64,000 nt of DNA, taken from Volutella citrinella. Its lineage: Eukaryota; Ascomycota; Sordariomycetes; Hypocreales; Nectriaceae. Made by a program: the position numbers and the translations under genes. The notes under the pieces were generated by a model. The model was given only the letters and a program-made list of their open reading frames with translations, made no database searches and was not told the DNA's origin. The stretch covers positions 2,542,001 through 2,606,000 of the forward strand of contig JAWZSP010000006.1 in NCBI GenBank assembly GCA_034401135.1, read 5' to 3'. Shown here in pieces: positions 46,138-58,100 of this stretch (the stretch's first letter is position 1; each line of letters begins with the position of its first letter).

Positions 46138-49100
46138 GTCGGCGAGGAGGGGCCAGGTGTCTCAGTGTTGTCTTTGGGCTCGTTTGGACTCGCCGGTTCG
46201 GCCGCTCACATTCCTCAACGTCGACAGCGACGGGGCGGACGATGGGGGCAGAGGCGCCGTAGGTAAGTAGTCGGGTAGCAAGTGGACAGCCGGCGGGGAT
46301 GGTTCGAGGCGGCGAGCGAACGAGCGGCTGCTGGGCGGAGGAGGAAGGGTAAGGGGGGGAGGGAGAGGCGAGGCCAGGCTCGCAGAAGCAGCTGGAGGGG
46401 ATGCTGGGAGCTGTGCTGCCGGTGGTGATGGTGGTGGTGGTGATGATGGGGCCGCGGACAGCGATGCGATGATGTGGGTGGAAGCTCTCGGGTGATTGAC
46501 GGACGTCGGGGCGCGCGGGCAAGCAATTGGGGATCGGCGCTGGCCAAGGCTGTTTCGGGACTCGATGCACTAGAGGGAAAAGATGGTGCAGGGCCCAACC
46601 ACTTGCAGTCAACTGAGTTTTGTATTCTTTCTTTCCAAAAAAAAAAAAAAGAGAGAGAGCGAGAGAGATCTGTGCAAGGATTGCGTGGCTGGAATGCTGC
46701 TAACACGGAAGGAAGAAGCAATATAAATATGAATGCGAGGAGGAATTGATGGGTTGAGAGGATGTCGAGGAGGAAGAGCTGCTCCTCAGACAAGGCTACC
46801 TCGCTCGTACCTAAGGCACCCAAGGGTACCCGATTTAGGTACCACTGATAAAGGCCAGCCAAGGTACCGGTGTCGTTGCGCACCTCACCCAACTGCTGGT
46901 TTGGCGCAACGGTGCGCCGTGTCTCCAAGGGGCATCAAACAGAATCTACTACTACTGCCTTACTACTTCCTGAGTACCTACTATCTACTACCTAATCAGC
47001 TTCCTAACCTCCATGAAGCGGGTTGACCAAGTGGCAAGGCGCAGCCCGTATTGGCGGCAATCGGCAGACTCGAGGGACGGGGGAGCAAACAAACTCGCCG
47101 CCCAACACTTCCCCGACCAAGCCAATGATTGAGAAAACGGATTGACTGCTGCTTCCCGAGGATATTGAAAAGCCATTGGACGGGATGTCCGGTGCGGCTG
47201 GAGGAAGTTGTGGATAAGTGGGCGACCTGGGGCATGGCTCAGCCATTGGATGACGAATGCATGTGTGTCCAGAGTATTATTCCCTACTACCTACCTTACT
47301 TTAGTGCTGAGGCATGCTCCCGTCCGTTCAGCTCACGCGCTGCCTGCCACTCTGACCAGACTCGGTTTGGGGCTCGGGTAGTTGCAACAACGAGCTTCCG
47401 CGGCTCACACCGCTGCAATTGACGGCTATTTGACTCTGAGGCAAACGCGGGCCGCTGCATTGATGGTTCCTCGGTCAGGGAGGCGTAAATGCAAGCCCCC
47501 GACCGTATAGGCCTGATTCGTTTTACAGTAGGCCGCCTGCCGTAATTAATACCCGGGCTCCTGCCAGCCAGTCGTCTAGAGGCGGCTAGGGCACCTCCCC
47601 GTGCCGAGACATCCACAGCGGGCTGCGGCCCTGATGTGCCTGGATCGATGGCTTCGTTTCGGTCTGGGAGGGGGGGCCCCGGGCCGCTACCTAAGCTTTG
47701 GACGCCGTGGACAGCTCGAGGGCCGTTTGAGGTTTGGTGTGCCGGGCTGGCGCTTGTTCGAGGTGGTGGGTGGGTGGGTGGGTGGTGGTGCAACGGCCCC
47801 ACTATTGCTGCCTTTCCAGTGGAGGGGAGCCGGCTCACCGTGACAGCGACACCAGACAGCCCTACCAAGGCCTCGAAGCTGGCGGGCCTCAGAGGTTCCA
47901 ACGCCGCCCGATGTGCTGTGCTGTGCTGTGTCCAGGGCGATGTGTCGTCTGTGCTTCATCCAAGATCTGAATCGCGCTTCTTATCTCTCAAGGTTATCAT
48001 ATTCACCTACCCTCCCACTACCAAACTGCCAGCAACAAGAGCGTCCGTACGCATCACTCCCACCCTCAAGGGAGCAGGCCTCATTGGCCTCTGGATTGTA
48101 CTAATAAGTAGAGTCGCAATGAGGCGGCAGACGGCGTCTTACTAGACTGTGTCGAGTCCCTCGACATTCGGCCAGCGGCATATTGTAGTCTTGTTCGCCC
48201 ACCATGTGCGCAGCTATCCATATAATCGCTCTGCAATGAATGACTCGCTGCTAGGCCCTGCAATGCAATGCAACGCACGCAAGTATGTTTGTACTCTGTA
48301 TGTGTGTCCGGCCGGCTGGCTGTAGGCTCTTCCCGCCCGCTTGTTTCAGTTGCCCGGGCAAGGCCGGCCTGGTTCCCGATATTACAGCACATTGCTCACA
48401 CACACATCCTTGGACGTTGTGCGTGATTTGGGTTAGGTACTTCGTCAGTAATATGCCAGGCAATTGGTACCAATTCTCCGGAGCTACGGTACGGTACCCT
48501 TCAACTGCACCTGCAAGACAAAGATACGTCGTCCCATAAATTAAATCAGTGCATGCGACTGTCGCCTCACACTTGCTCAACTCGCACTCATCCTACGCTA
48601 ATGTGCTGCTGTGTTTAAGTGCCGGAGCACACGCTTCTTCCTGTTGGCTAATGCAAGAGCCCCATGACTGGGTTTATCCTGCTACTCGGTGGGTATCAAC
48701 GAGGTGAGAATTTGCGCAGTGTAAACAATGCCAGGGCACTGGTTGCTGCTGGCGGCCAAGTCTGCCTTGTCAAAGCCGTACAGTATCACGATTGACAAAC
48801 CAAGGCCCAACTCATCAAAGCCCTTCCCGGATTGCTGTTGCCATCCGCCAACACGTCCCATGCCGTCTCGACTATCTTGGCCCATCCAACCAGCAGCCAT
48901 CAGTGACCCTGTTCGCCACGCCTGTCCTCCGAAATAGGTAGGTCGCATGCGGACTGTTTACCTGCCCGTTTGTCGGTCCGTTTGAGACCGTTTGGTGCCG
49001 CGTGATGTGCCATCGGTTGTCCTGGGGTCTCATGTACCAATAATCCGTGGGCGATGTATGAGACCACCCAGGACACGAGCAACATTCAATGGCGCCCCCA

Positions 49101-49616
49101 CTGTCGGGTACACTACGCGGGACTGCGGATATCTCCAACACTAGCATATTTCATGGGTAACAAAGGTTAGTCCTGTCGAAGAAGGCTGCCATCGAATAGA
49201 CGGGACTCGGACCTGCTTTGACATGCGTAGCACCATGAACGGCCCCCTTCACTTGGTGGCCCCATAGCTCTTTGACCCTGATGTATCATGAATACTATCG
49301 GACTCTTGGTACCTCATGCCACTACTGCATAGGCAATACGTTGAAGGAATGGTTTTCCACCGGGACTTGTAAGAGCTGTCCTTGGCTTGACCAAAATAGT
49401 TGCCCTCCTTCCAGTTGGCATCAGCCTAGCTGTTAACATCGCTGGTGATACGCTTCGGCTTGAGCATGCAATATGCCTTCTGTGGACAAGAACAATAAAG
49501 TAAGCGGAAAAGTTAAGCAAATAGTGAGAATTGGTCTCATGTATTCTCGCATCAGCTTAAATCACCAATCTATCATGACGCAGTGCTAACATCTTCTGAG
49601 GGGTATGTGAGGAACA
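46138..49616. other. Intergenic, promoter of the RhoGAP gene and gene-poor spacer
   Basis: About 3.5 kb. The RhoGAP upstream region has (TGG/TGA)n-like repeats near 46420-46450 and a 14 A run followed by GA repeats (46637-46668), which on the gene strand is a T/CT-rich tract typical of fungal promoters. Between 46795 and 47000 there are many GGTACC and CCTA/CTAC motifs. A GGGT repeat lies at about 47762-47790. The 201-codon frame at 47296-47901 has no motifs and is not accepted. Confidence 0.45.
46637..46668. repeat. A14 run followed by GA repeat
   Basis: Fourteen A (46637-46650) are followed by an imperfect GA repeat to about 46668. On the minus strand this is a CT/T tract about 500 bp upstream of the RhoGAP start, possibly part of its promoter. 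Confidence 0.7.
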
Positions 49617-49953
49617 TCAACCTGAACGCCGTTGCTTCTCCTCAGCAAGCTTGACCACCGTTAAGCCCGCTGTTGCAGCCAAGACCGGAAACAAAAGTCC
49701 ATATACAAGCCAAACGACCCAGCCACTGGCGTGAATCAATATGTACAATGTAGGAAGGGTCAAAGAACCAAATGTGTGTGCGACTCATGACAGTTCTGAC
49801 TAAACGTCATGCCGCGGGAGAAATTATAGACTATCCAAAAGTAAGAAGAAATGCCTAGAAGGCAGGCATCGTCATATCAACGCTAGGGGCTGAATTGGGA
49901 CCATGATTGTTGGGGCAAAATTGACCCTGTCTATGCAATGCGCTCATGCTCAT
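49617..49953 (-). pseudogene. Small membrane protein remnant read in three frames
   Basis: Three adjacent minus-strand frames follow each other with protein-like content. Frame 1 (49953-49855) starts with ATG and reads to VDMTMPAF then stop. Frame 2 (about 49877-49760) reads LLGISSYFWIVYNFSRG then NCHESH. Frame 3 (49784-49617) reads FGSLTLP, then the hydrophobic TLYILIHASGWVVWLVYG and LLFPVLAATAGLTVVKL, ending EEKQRRSG and stop. A hydrophobic pair with a basic tail is what a C-terminal double membrane segment looks like. The second switch falls in a CACACACA run, where a 2-base slip would produce it. It is either a frame-shifted pseudogene or a real gene with very short introns that I could not define. 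It lies just downstream of the RBR gene on the same strand. I do not recognise the family. Confidence 0.3.
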
Positions 49954-50019
49954 AGGCGGTTCGGGTTAATGTGATCGTCGCCCGCTTTGTTTCTTTGTTT
50001 GCGTCCATATTCTTGGCCA

Positions 50020-52169
50020 TCACACTTCTTCAATAGTGATTTTCGCAGCAGGAGCAACCGTGGCACCTGCTTCGTCTTCTTCAGGCCACGTGGGTGTCGG
50101 GATGGGAGCGTACTTTACGCCCTCTTGGGATTCCAATTCACTTCGTAGGATCTCAATGGCAAGCTCCCAGCGGCGCACCAAGTTCGTTTTTCGGTTTCCA
50201 AACGTTTTGACGAGCATCTGCTCCTGCTTGGAGCAAAGGGCCGCAAGATCGTCGGCATCGTGGTGGCCACTTTCAACCAGTTCCTCAAACTCGACTTCCT
50301 GTCGGTCAATGAGTTCTTCCATTCGCTTGGCTTGTCGATCTCTCATCACGTTGATCTTGGCCTGATGGAGCCTTTCCATGCCGTCTCGCAGATTATACTG
50401 TTGGCCTAGCTCACGAAGGTCACGCTCAGTTACCACTCGCGCTGGCAAGACATCGGTCCTGGATGACGAGCTGCGACCCAGTCCATCGCAGTAGGCTTCC
50501 ATGTGCTTTAGCCGAATCTTGACGCTTCTCTCGCTTTGCTCCAATGCCGCACGCAGATCCATTTCCGCAGCAACTTGTCGGTCCTCCAAGTGGCCCACGG
50601 TTTTGGCATGTCTTTCCTTCATTTTCTCTTCCTGCTCAGCTTGTTTGTCTGCCAGGATTTGTTTCTGTTCGCGATGGCGGGCTTGCATCTCAATTCGACA
50701 TTTGGCCATGAACTCTTGGAACCGATGCATTTCTTCTTCTTGGGCGACGCTTAATTTCGAGAAGCCTTCATGGCTTCGTGTTCGCTCTTCGGCTGCGATG
50801 CGCTCTGCGGCTGCTGCATTGGCGGCAAGCTCCTGCGCAGCCCTCTCCGTTTCGTATTCGGCCAACTGGGCAGCCTCATCTCGACTTCGCCTCGCCAGCT
50901 CGTCTTCACCGTCGCAGTGATTGGGGCATCCAGTAGTAGGGTCCCAGACCCCGGTACAAATAGAACAGAATTGGGCTTTGCAGCGGCAAGTCATTTGCGT
51001 TAGGTCTTCTTGCATCTGAACAAGATCTCTGCACCTGTAGCACCTTCTCCATCCAGGTTCGCTCCCTCTCTGGTGAACTTGATGCAGCTCCCAGTCTTCT
51101 GGACAGTCTTTCCCGGTAGGATGGGCGGTTCGCTTGCACATGACACAGACACGGGTACTGCATTTGCGGCAAGTTACATTTAACGGGTGTTTCGGGTCCA
51201 CTCTGTGATGCGTCGAAATGAATTCGCCGCACGCGGAATTCGGGCAGAAGATCCGGGACTGCCAGGGTGTACTGTATTGCATGACAGCTTGAAGGAAGTC
51301 CTGCTGCGCATCGCGATTGAGGAGAGTCTTGAAAACAGCTCCAGGAATGGGTTGTGTGCAGCACCTTGGCGGCATGGTAGATTCGTCCTTCACAGCTTGC
51401 TGGATAAGCGCTTTCAAACAATCTGCACAATAGGTATGCCCGCAAGGAACTTGATGTAGAGCGTTTTTGAAGTCTGCATGACAGGATTCACATGTCCTAG
51501 ACAGCGAGTCAACGACCGGGCCTTCACGGGAAAACGTGAAGCATCAAACACGAGAGATCGTAGGGGCGCAGGGATAACTGACATTAAAATTTCGATAGGC
51601 TGAGGTGACTTCCTCCGCCATCGTATCCGGCTTTTTAGTCCTGAGGTGACGCTGAACAAGCTCCTTTTCGTCTTGCCGCTGAAAACGCTCTGAGCAGTAA
51701 TATCTACTGCGTGCGAGGGTTCTCTGAGGTACTTGTGGTTGTGATGAGGATCGATGATTGACAGATACTTGTCGTATTGCGCAAATTGTAAATCCCTTGA
51801 CTCGCGTGCGCCAGGAACACAAAGATCGGGTGTTGCCGGACTACATAATGACGAGTGGTTGGTGAGAGCAGTACTGGCTGAGCCGCCTGAGAGCATGGAA
51901 AATGTTCGGGCGTTGAAAACGGTTGACGTAGACTCGACGCTCGATGTGATGCGCTTGTCATTGCTGGCGGGGGTGGATATGCCAAGGGCGTTGGCCTTGG
52001 CTACTAGCTCATCATCTTGCTGGCGCTCGGTGGTGTGTTCGGAAAGCTGGAGCACGAAGGTCGCATAATCGTGATCGCGAAGCTCGAAAATCGGTATGTG
52101 GCCGGGTTCGATTGCAACATCGCCGGTCGCCACTGGCTGTTCGGCGACGGGCAGTCTTGGGTTGGCCAT
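50020..52169 (-). CDS. RBR (RING-IBR-RING) ubiquitin ligase-like protein lacking the Rcat cysteine
   Basis: This belongs to the fungal RBR family of ubiquitin ligases. Exons 52169-51583 and 51496-50020 (donor GTCAGT, acceptor TCTAG, 86 nt intron) give about 687 aa. The N-terminal 195 residues are variable. RING1 begins at Cys198 (CESCHADFKNALHQVPCGH, then YCADC). The IBR follows (FCPNSACGEF, CRKCSTRVCVMCK). The second RING is CYRCRDLVQMQEDLTQM then TCRCKAQFCSIC and GCPNHCDGEDE. Relatives have a Gly-Cys-x-His-Met core where this protein has Asp-Leu-Thr-Gln-Met: Leu361 (codon at 51003-51001) replaces the thioester cysteine and Gln363 replaces the His. The zinc-binding cysteines remain. After RING2 comes a long charged helical tail of about 290 residues, probably coiled coil. 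The start at 52169 (MANPRLPVA) follows a T/C-rich leader; an in-frame ATG at 52403 is possible. Confidence 0.82.
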
Positions 52170-55100
52170 GTCTGCACTGGGCACGCAGCGATGATGAGAA
52201 GAAGGAAAAATGACGTGGCGAGACGGGAGGGTCACAGCTTTCTTTCTCAAAGCATCGTCGGCATCGGCGGGCGATGGAGGCACAAATCCGTCGCAGAGAT
52301 CGCTTTGTTCAAGAAGGCGTGGGGTGATGCTCGCGCCCAATGTGTTTCTGCGAGTAGCGAGACACCAAGACGCTCTAGGTTTTGACGTAGACTTGTCTGA
52401 CAACCCCCCGAGTCAGAATCTAGAGGGCCGTGAGACAAAAGTCCGAAAATGGCGACTGGGTGTGTCCAGTGTCCGAGGAGGGCTGAGGGCAGCTGAATTT
52501 AGGGGAGGGCCTTGGGATGATGAAGACTCCTTCAGGCGTGGGCTCGGGCGCGTTGAGATGGGCGAGAGACGGGATTAAGGACCCGATATCTACACAAACG
52601 CGAGGGGCGGAAGCACCAAATAAGTGGGAAGCCACAGGCGGTAAGTAGTGTGAGTAGTGTGGGAAGCGTGTGGTTGATCTTTGGCGACAGGGCGGAATAG
52701 AGGCGTTCGAGATATGTAACAGCAATAGCGACAGCAGGTGCGGTAGGTGCAACTAATTAGTGCAAAATGCGTCGGGCAGGAGTAAGGTAGGTAGCTGCTT
52801 TGGGCAATGATGAATCAAAATGGGCGCTCGTGCTGAAGGCGGAATTCGGGACGTGGTTAGGTAGGCGTCGGCGGGCTGGCGGCTACCTTTCCCTTATTAC
52901 CCACGGTTGGATAAGAGTGCGTCTGCGTTGGGATGCGGGAAGTGGATGGCGAATGGCGGATGGAGATGGCGGCGGCAAAGTGCAAGCCCGGTGCGATCCA
53001 GTGCGCTGGTCGTACCTTCTCGTACTCAATGGCGGTGGGCTTGTGTGCCGTCCGAGCCCTCGAGGCAAGCCAAGGCAGGAAAGTGTCGTCGAGACTCGAG
53101 TAACGCCCAGTGCAATCCGGCGGGAGGGAGATTGGATGAGACGGCAAGGGCGACAGTGGCAACTGTAGAACGAGGGGGGCGTCGAGTCGGAGAGAGATGG
53201 GATGAGGCTGATGCTCGAGAACTGCTTGGGTTGTGAGCTTGAGCAGGTACCTCAATTCGTGGTCCGACGATTAGAGATGAGCACCACAAGGGGCGCGCTT
53301 TCTTTATTTAATTAATTAAGAATAGAATGGACGAGAGAACTTCGAGAAGTTTGTCAGGCAAGGGCAGAAAAATAAAACAAACCATTCATACGACAGCAGC
53401 ATGGATGGACCCTCCGGCGGTCCTCCCTTGCCCACTCTCACCATCCACCTCCACCCTGTTCAGTGCTGGGAGGGCCCGGACAGGGCCTGGCCTGACCCGC
53501 GAGCGCAAGAGACCGCTGAGATGGACGACAAAGATCCATCCATCGATTCATGCCTGCCTGCAGGGCCGCCTGCTCAACAGCCCGAAACATCAGGTACGGT
53601 ATGGGTGATTACGAGGTACCGCTACCACCCACTCTCGACCTGCCCCCTCAACTGCGTCACCGCCCCGCCCATATCAACGGTACTGCGACAATGGGGCATT
53701 CTGGATGGCATCACACACAGTATTCCGCCTTCGGGAGGGGTGTGTGACCGTGTGTCCGGCCCAGCACTCCTTCAAGATTATACATGAACCCAGGGCAACC
53801 TAGGGCGGCGACGTGGGTACCTCCCTCCTCCAGCCACAGCCCACGCCAACACACCCTCCCTCCTCCCCATCCTTAGCGCTGTGTAGACTTCCCGGCGCTA
53901 CAGCTGCCATCAACGGGACCGGCGCCCGGATTGGACTGGCACTATGGACTAGTCGAGCGGTTGGATGACTGACAATCGGCACCGGCAGGAGTACTAGGGA
54001 GGGTGGCTGATGTGGATGAATGGGTGGGCGCTGGGTGCAACCAGGCCCAGCCAAGGGTCGTCAAGGGTCGTCGGGGGAGCAAGCACTTGAGGCAAGCAGG
54101 CGATCAATCAGCTCACGCTTAGCGGGTCTCCATGGTCAGCTCTACTGCAAAAGCTGGCACCGCTGGGGCCGCTCCGACATGGGGGGTTCAGGCTGGTACA
54201 TGTACCTGTGTGCATTTCGGTTTTCCTGACCCCGTCAGTAACTATTGACGACTGATGAAGGCATCGACGCTGTGGAGTCGCGAACCTTCAGTTAATACAG
54301 GGGCGTCGCCGGGCCCTCAAAAGGCGATTGGGCCGATGCCGACAAAGCTGGACAAATCGAGTAAGGGCGCGTCGGACCTCTCTGGAATGCAAACGCAATG
54401 GGATGGATGATGAGCGAGGCTGGCTATCTGGGTTGCTGTCAGCCCGCCCGGAAGGCCATATTGGCTTCCATACACTCAAACCTTCACGTCTCTCAGGCTC
54501 GATCCATTCCCTTTATGATGAGCTGGCAGCCTGCGGTTGGTTTGAAGATTGCCGCAGAAGCAATGCTTACTGAACCTTCGAGACCCAGTTGGCCACCGAC
54601 GGATCGCCAGCCAGCTGCTCTGGGCTGGAGCTGATGGGCCAGCGGAGCGGGCTGGAAGCCTGGAAGCTGGACAGCCCAAGGAGTTTGCGCCTCCATCGAT
54701 CTACTGGCCAACAAGGCTACCCAGCCAGCCATCCGGTAGGCGAGACAAGCCATGGCTTTCTACATCTGGAGTGGGAGCTGTCACGGCATAAAGAATTATC
54801 ACAACACTTGTTCCTCCTTCCCACTTACAATCGCCTGCTGGTCACACCCATTTCCGGTACAAGGGGGACACTCATCAATCTCAGCCGGCTGTGCTCGAGC
54901 GCTTTCGGCTCCTGCGGGGGAGCGACGCTGGGCGCACCTGTCGCCCTTCGCTTCGCTCCAACGCTCTCTGATTGTTCATCTGTCAGACTGTCAGTACATC
55001 CGTCAATCTGCTCTCTTGCTACGCAGCACCAGTGGGGAGATGCAGTCACGCAGATGTGGAGGGCAGGCTCGGACAGGGTCGTGATTTGCTGCCAGGGCCG

Positions 55101-58100
55101 GGCTTGGTTGTGATTGAGCCAAGTCGGTCGGGCCAATCCGCTGATTGTTGCTTTTTTCTTGCGAGGTGTGTTGGTCGTTTCTTTTTGACTTCACGATGGG
55201 CCACAGCCTTGCTTTTTCGGGCGTTTCCTAGGGCCTCAATCACCTCGCCAGTGTGCCACTGAGCAGCAGAAGCGACGCACGAAACATGCGACTCCTGCTG
55301 GCGCATAACCATGGCAGCACCACCAGCACCATCGTCGCCTTCTACTCGCTGCTCAGCGCCAACCACAGGTGACTGAGGTGCGCGCCGCACCAGCCCCTTC
55401 TTCCATTGAACACAAGACACGGCGCCATCCTCCTCTGGAGCACAGTTGCTATACCACCAGGGATGGATGTTGTGCAAAAGTGCGGATTACACAGGCCGCA
55501 TGCAAGGACACCGGATGTATCGCCCGTTCTGGACACGGTCGTCGTCCTCTCGCCTAACGTACTATTTACTGTCCTATTACATCACCGCCGTACCAGTAAG
55601 GAGACGATTGGCGTTTATTCATTTGGTGGACAGCCAGTCTAGCGATCGATCTTGCTCCCTTCGGAATGTCGATCTCTACGGCAAGCCTATCACGTCTCAC
55701 AAGTCCACCTCCATCGATCAGTGTCTCGCGCTAAGGGGTTTGGGCCCAGATGCTCTAATTAATTGGCTCGCAAACCAGTGCTTACGTGGTAATAAATACT
55801 GCGGCAGCGGCATACAGTTCGATGTCATTACCGGCCAGACGTCTCCCAGGCCCAAGCTGGAACCGGAGCTACGATGTGCAGCCGTGTGGTGCCTGCTCTC
55901 GTCCCGTGCGCTGCACTGGGCAAAATGCACGCATGACCTACAGCGACTAGCTGCTGCTTTGGGGCGGGTGCGGTGTGTTGGGCTTCGCTTGCCACGGAGT
56001 TATACAAGCTACTTACGGACCCGTGGACCACGACCAGGTGACTGGTGTCCTCGTTGGCCTGTGCCCTGAGCATTTGGCCCTGAGCATTTGGCTCCATGCC
56101 TGCTCCGTGACTCCCCTAACGGGCTGTTCACGGAGAAGGGGAGGCTGGAGTCTTGGCAGCAGCAGCAGCCCGGCATTCCGCTGAAAACGTACGACCCTTG
56201 AGCCCTTTCCCAGCATCCCCGTTGGTAATAGTGACCGCCACCGCCCAGCTGGCTGGTGCTCAGTCCCCCGAGGTGCGCTACAGGAATTCGTCCTCTTGCT
56301 TGTCAACCAAGTTGGATCGTGGCAGTGGACACATCAGCCCAGAAAAACAATCGGGAACAGCCTCGGGATTTGGAAAAAGAAAGCCCGGCGCCATGAAGGT
56401 CGTCACTCCCTTCCGTCTCCTACGGCGCCCGCCGGACCCCACCTCACTTTGTCGACTCCAACATGTTAGTTGGAACCCTGAACGGGACAAGATGATGCCC
56501 ATAATAATCATCCAACATGGTTTCCTTTCTTTTCCTTCGCTTGCGTCCGTCTCGCTTAGATCCCCATGACAAACATCAAAATCAAAGACCAAGCACTAGC
56601 CGGCCGTCACCGCTGGCCGGCGCTCGACGAGATGAAGGTGCGATGATCCCATGCTCCGCTCTGGGAGCCGCTGCTCCGCCATCAAGCCCGCGTCCGCCCG
56701 GCGCTTTGCTCCTATCCCACTGGTTGGATGGTCCTGCCTTGTCTGCCACTTATTAGTCAGTCGTTGAGGGTTTCTTGCTTTTTTTTTTCAAAGCTCTCTC
56801 TTTCTGGTGCGTCTGTGCTGGGACAATCCTTTGGCCCACTCGACTCATGTTGGCGGTTCGGAAACGGAGAAGTGATCTCTGATCAACTTGTGCGGAGCTA
56901 CTGACTGATGCCCGTTCGCTGTTGTCTCGGGCAGCTTCGTCCCGCGCCCAAGGAAAGCTGCATCATACCAGATGCGGGAAGAGTGACCGCCTTGACAGTG
57001 CGGAGTTGAGCCGGGGAGGGAGCAATCTCCCTGCCTCGCTTTTGGTGTTGGGTCAAGTCCCTTTGCCCCGGTATGTGTGGGGATCGATTCTCGTCCACGG
57101 AATACTGTGCCGCGATAGATGGACTGCCTCCATTTGTTGACGATATGTCCATCCCTGGTCGGTGGCCGGCGAGAAAGAAGAGCCGTATCGATGAGCAATC
57201 GACACCAACAAATGCCGGCTGACTAGCGTAATTCATACCTTGAATCCGACCGTGTATTCGCGTACGACACATCAGACTGCAGTAAATCTGTCTGTTTCCC
57301 CTTCCCGCAACCCATGCACCACATCGACGGACCGTATCTTGACCCTTACCTCGCAGTATCCTTTTGCCACCCCGGATGTCAATGAGAGCTTCCCGCAGTG
57401 TAACGATGTACTGCTAAGCCTGCATCCACCTTAGGCATGAGGCTCGGCCGCCTTTCCCCTCCCATGAGCTCTCTTTTGTCACGACCCCGGTCGGTCAATA
57501 TCGGGATCCCGATATCTGAACGCAGGATTTTTCGCAGGCGAGCCACGATGTCCCAACGCATCCAGGGGGGCGCAAAACCCTCACATCCATGCCAGACAGG
57601 CACTTCTCGAGGTTACGAGGTAGCAAGGAGGCAGGGGAACGAAACTTGCTATTTCCAAAGAAAAGGCCGTGATGCTCCCCTGCCTTGAAGGCCATGTTGC
57701 TCTGACGGGTCTGATGACACTCCAGCCGGTTCACCCCGTACATCCCACAGCAGTCTCACAACGGTTTGCTGAAAGGTTAGAAGGTTGACGCCCGCTCGGC
57801 CCAAGTCATCGTCACCTGCAATACCTGGTGCGACGACTCACATACTATGAGGAATATGTATCCCGTACACCGTGCAGCACCAGGTGCACGGCCTTTGAGC
57901 ACTGGCCAAGGATCGCCATGGTGAGGGCTTGTGGTTATTTGTGTTAGTGGACGCCTCTTGGCCGCCACCAAGGCTTCATCAATCTCGGGGCCGCGCCCAC
58001 TTCTCCCGAGGGCGCATTGTTGCCTTCAGGGCCTCTGCGCCGAGTCTCTGGGACGGGGAGGCCTGGGCGAACGCGTATCGCCGGAAGCTAAGATGCTAGC

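Noticed and set aside
47296..47901. 201-codon minus frame
   Set aside because: Its composition is odd for a protein (His/Pro runs derive from a GGGT repeat). No motif or splice support.
55446..56069. 207-codon plus frame in the gene-free stretch
   Set aside because: No domain, signal peptide or family pattern, and competing frames on the other strand.
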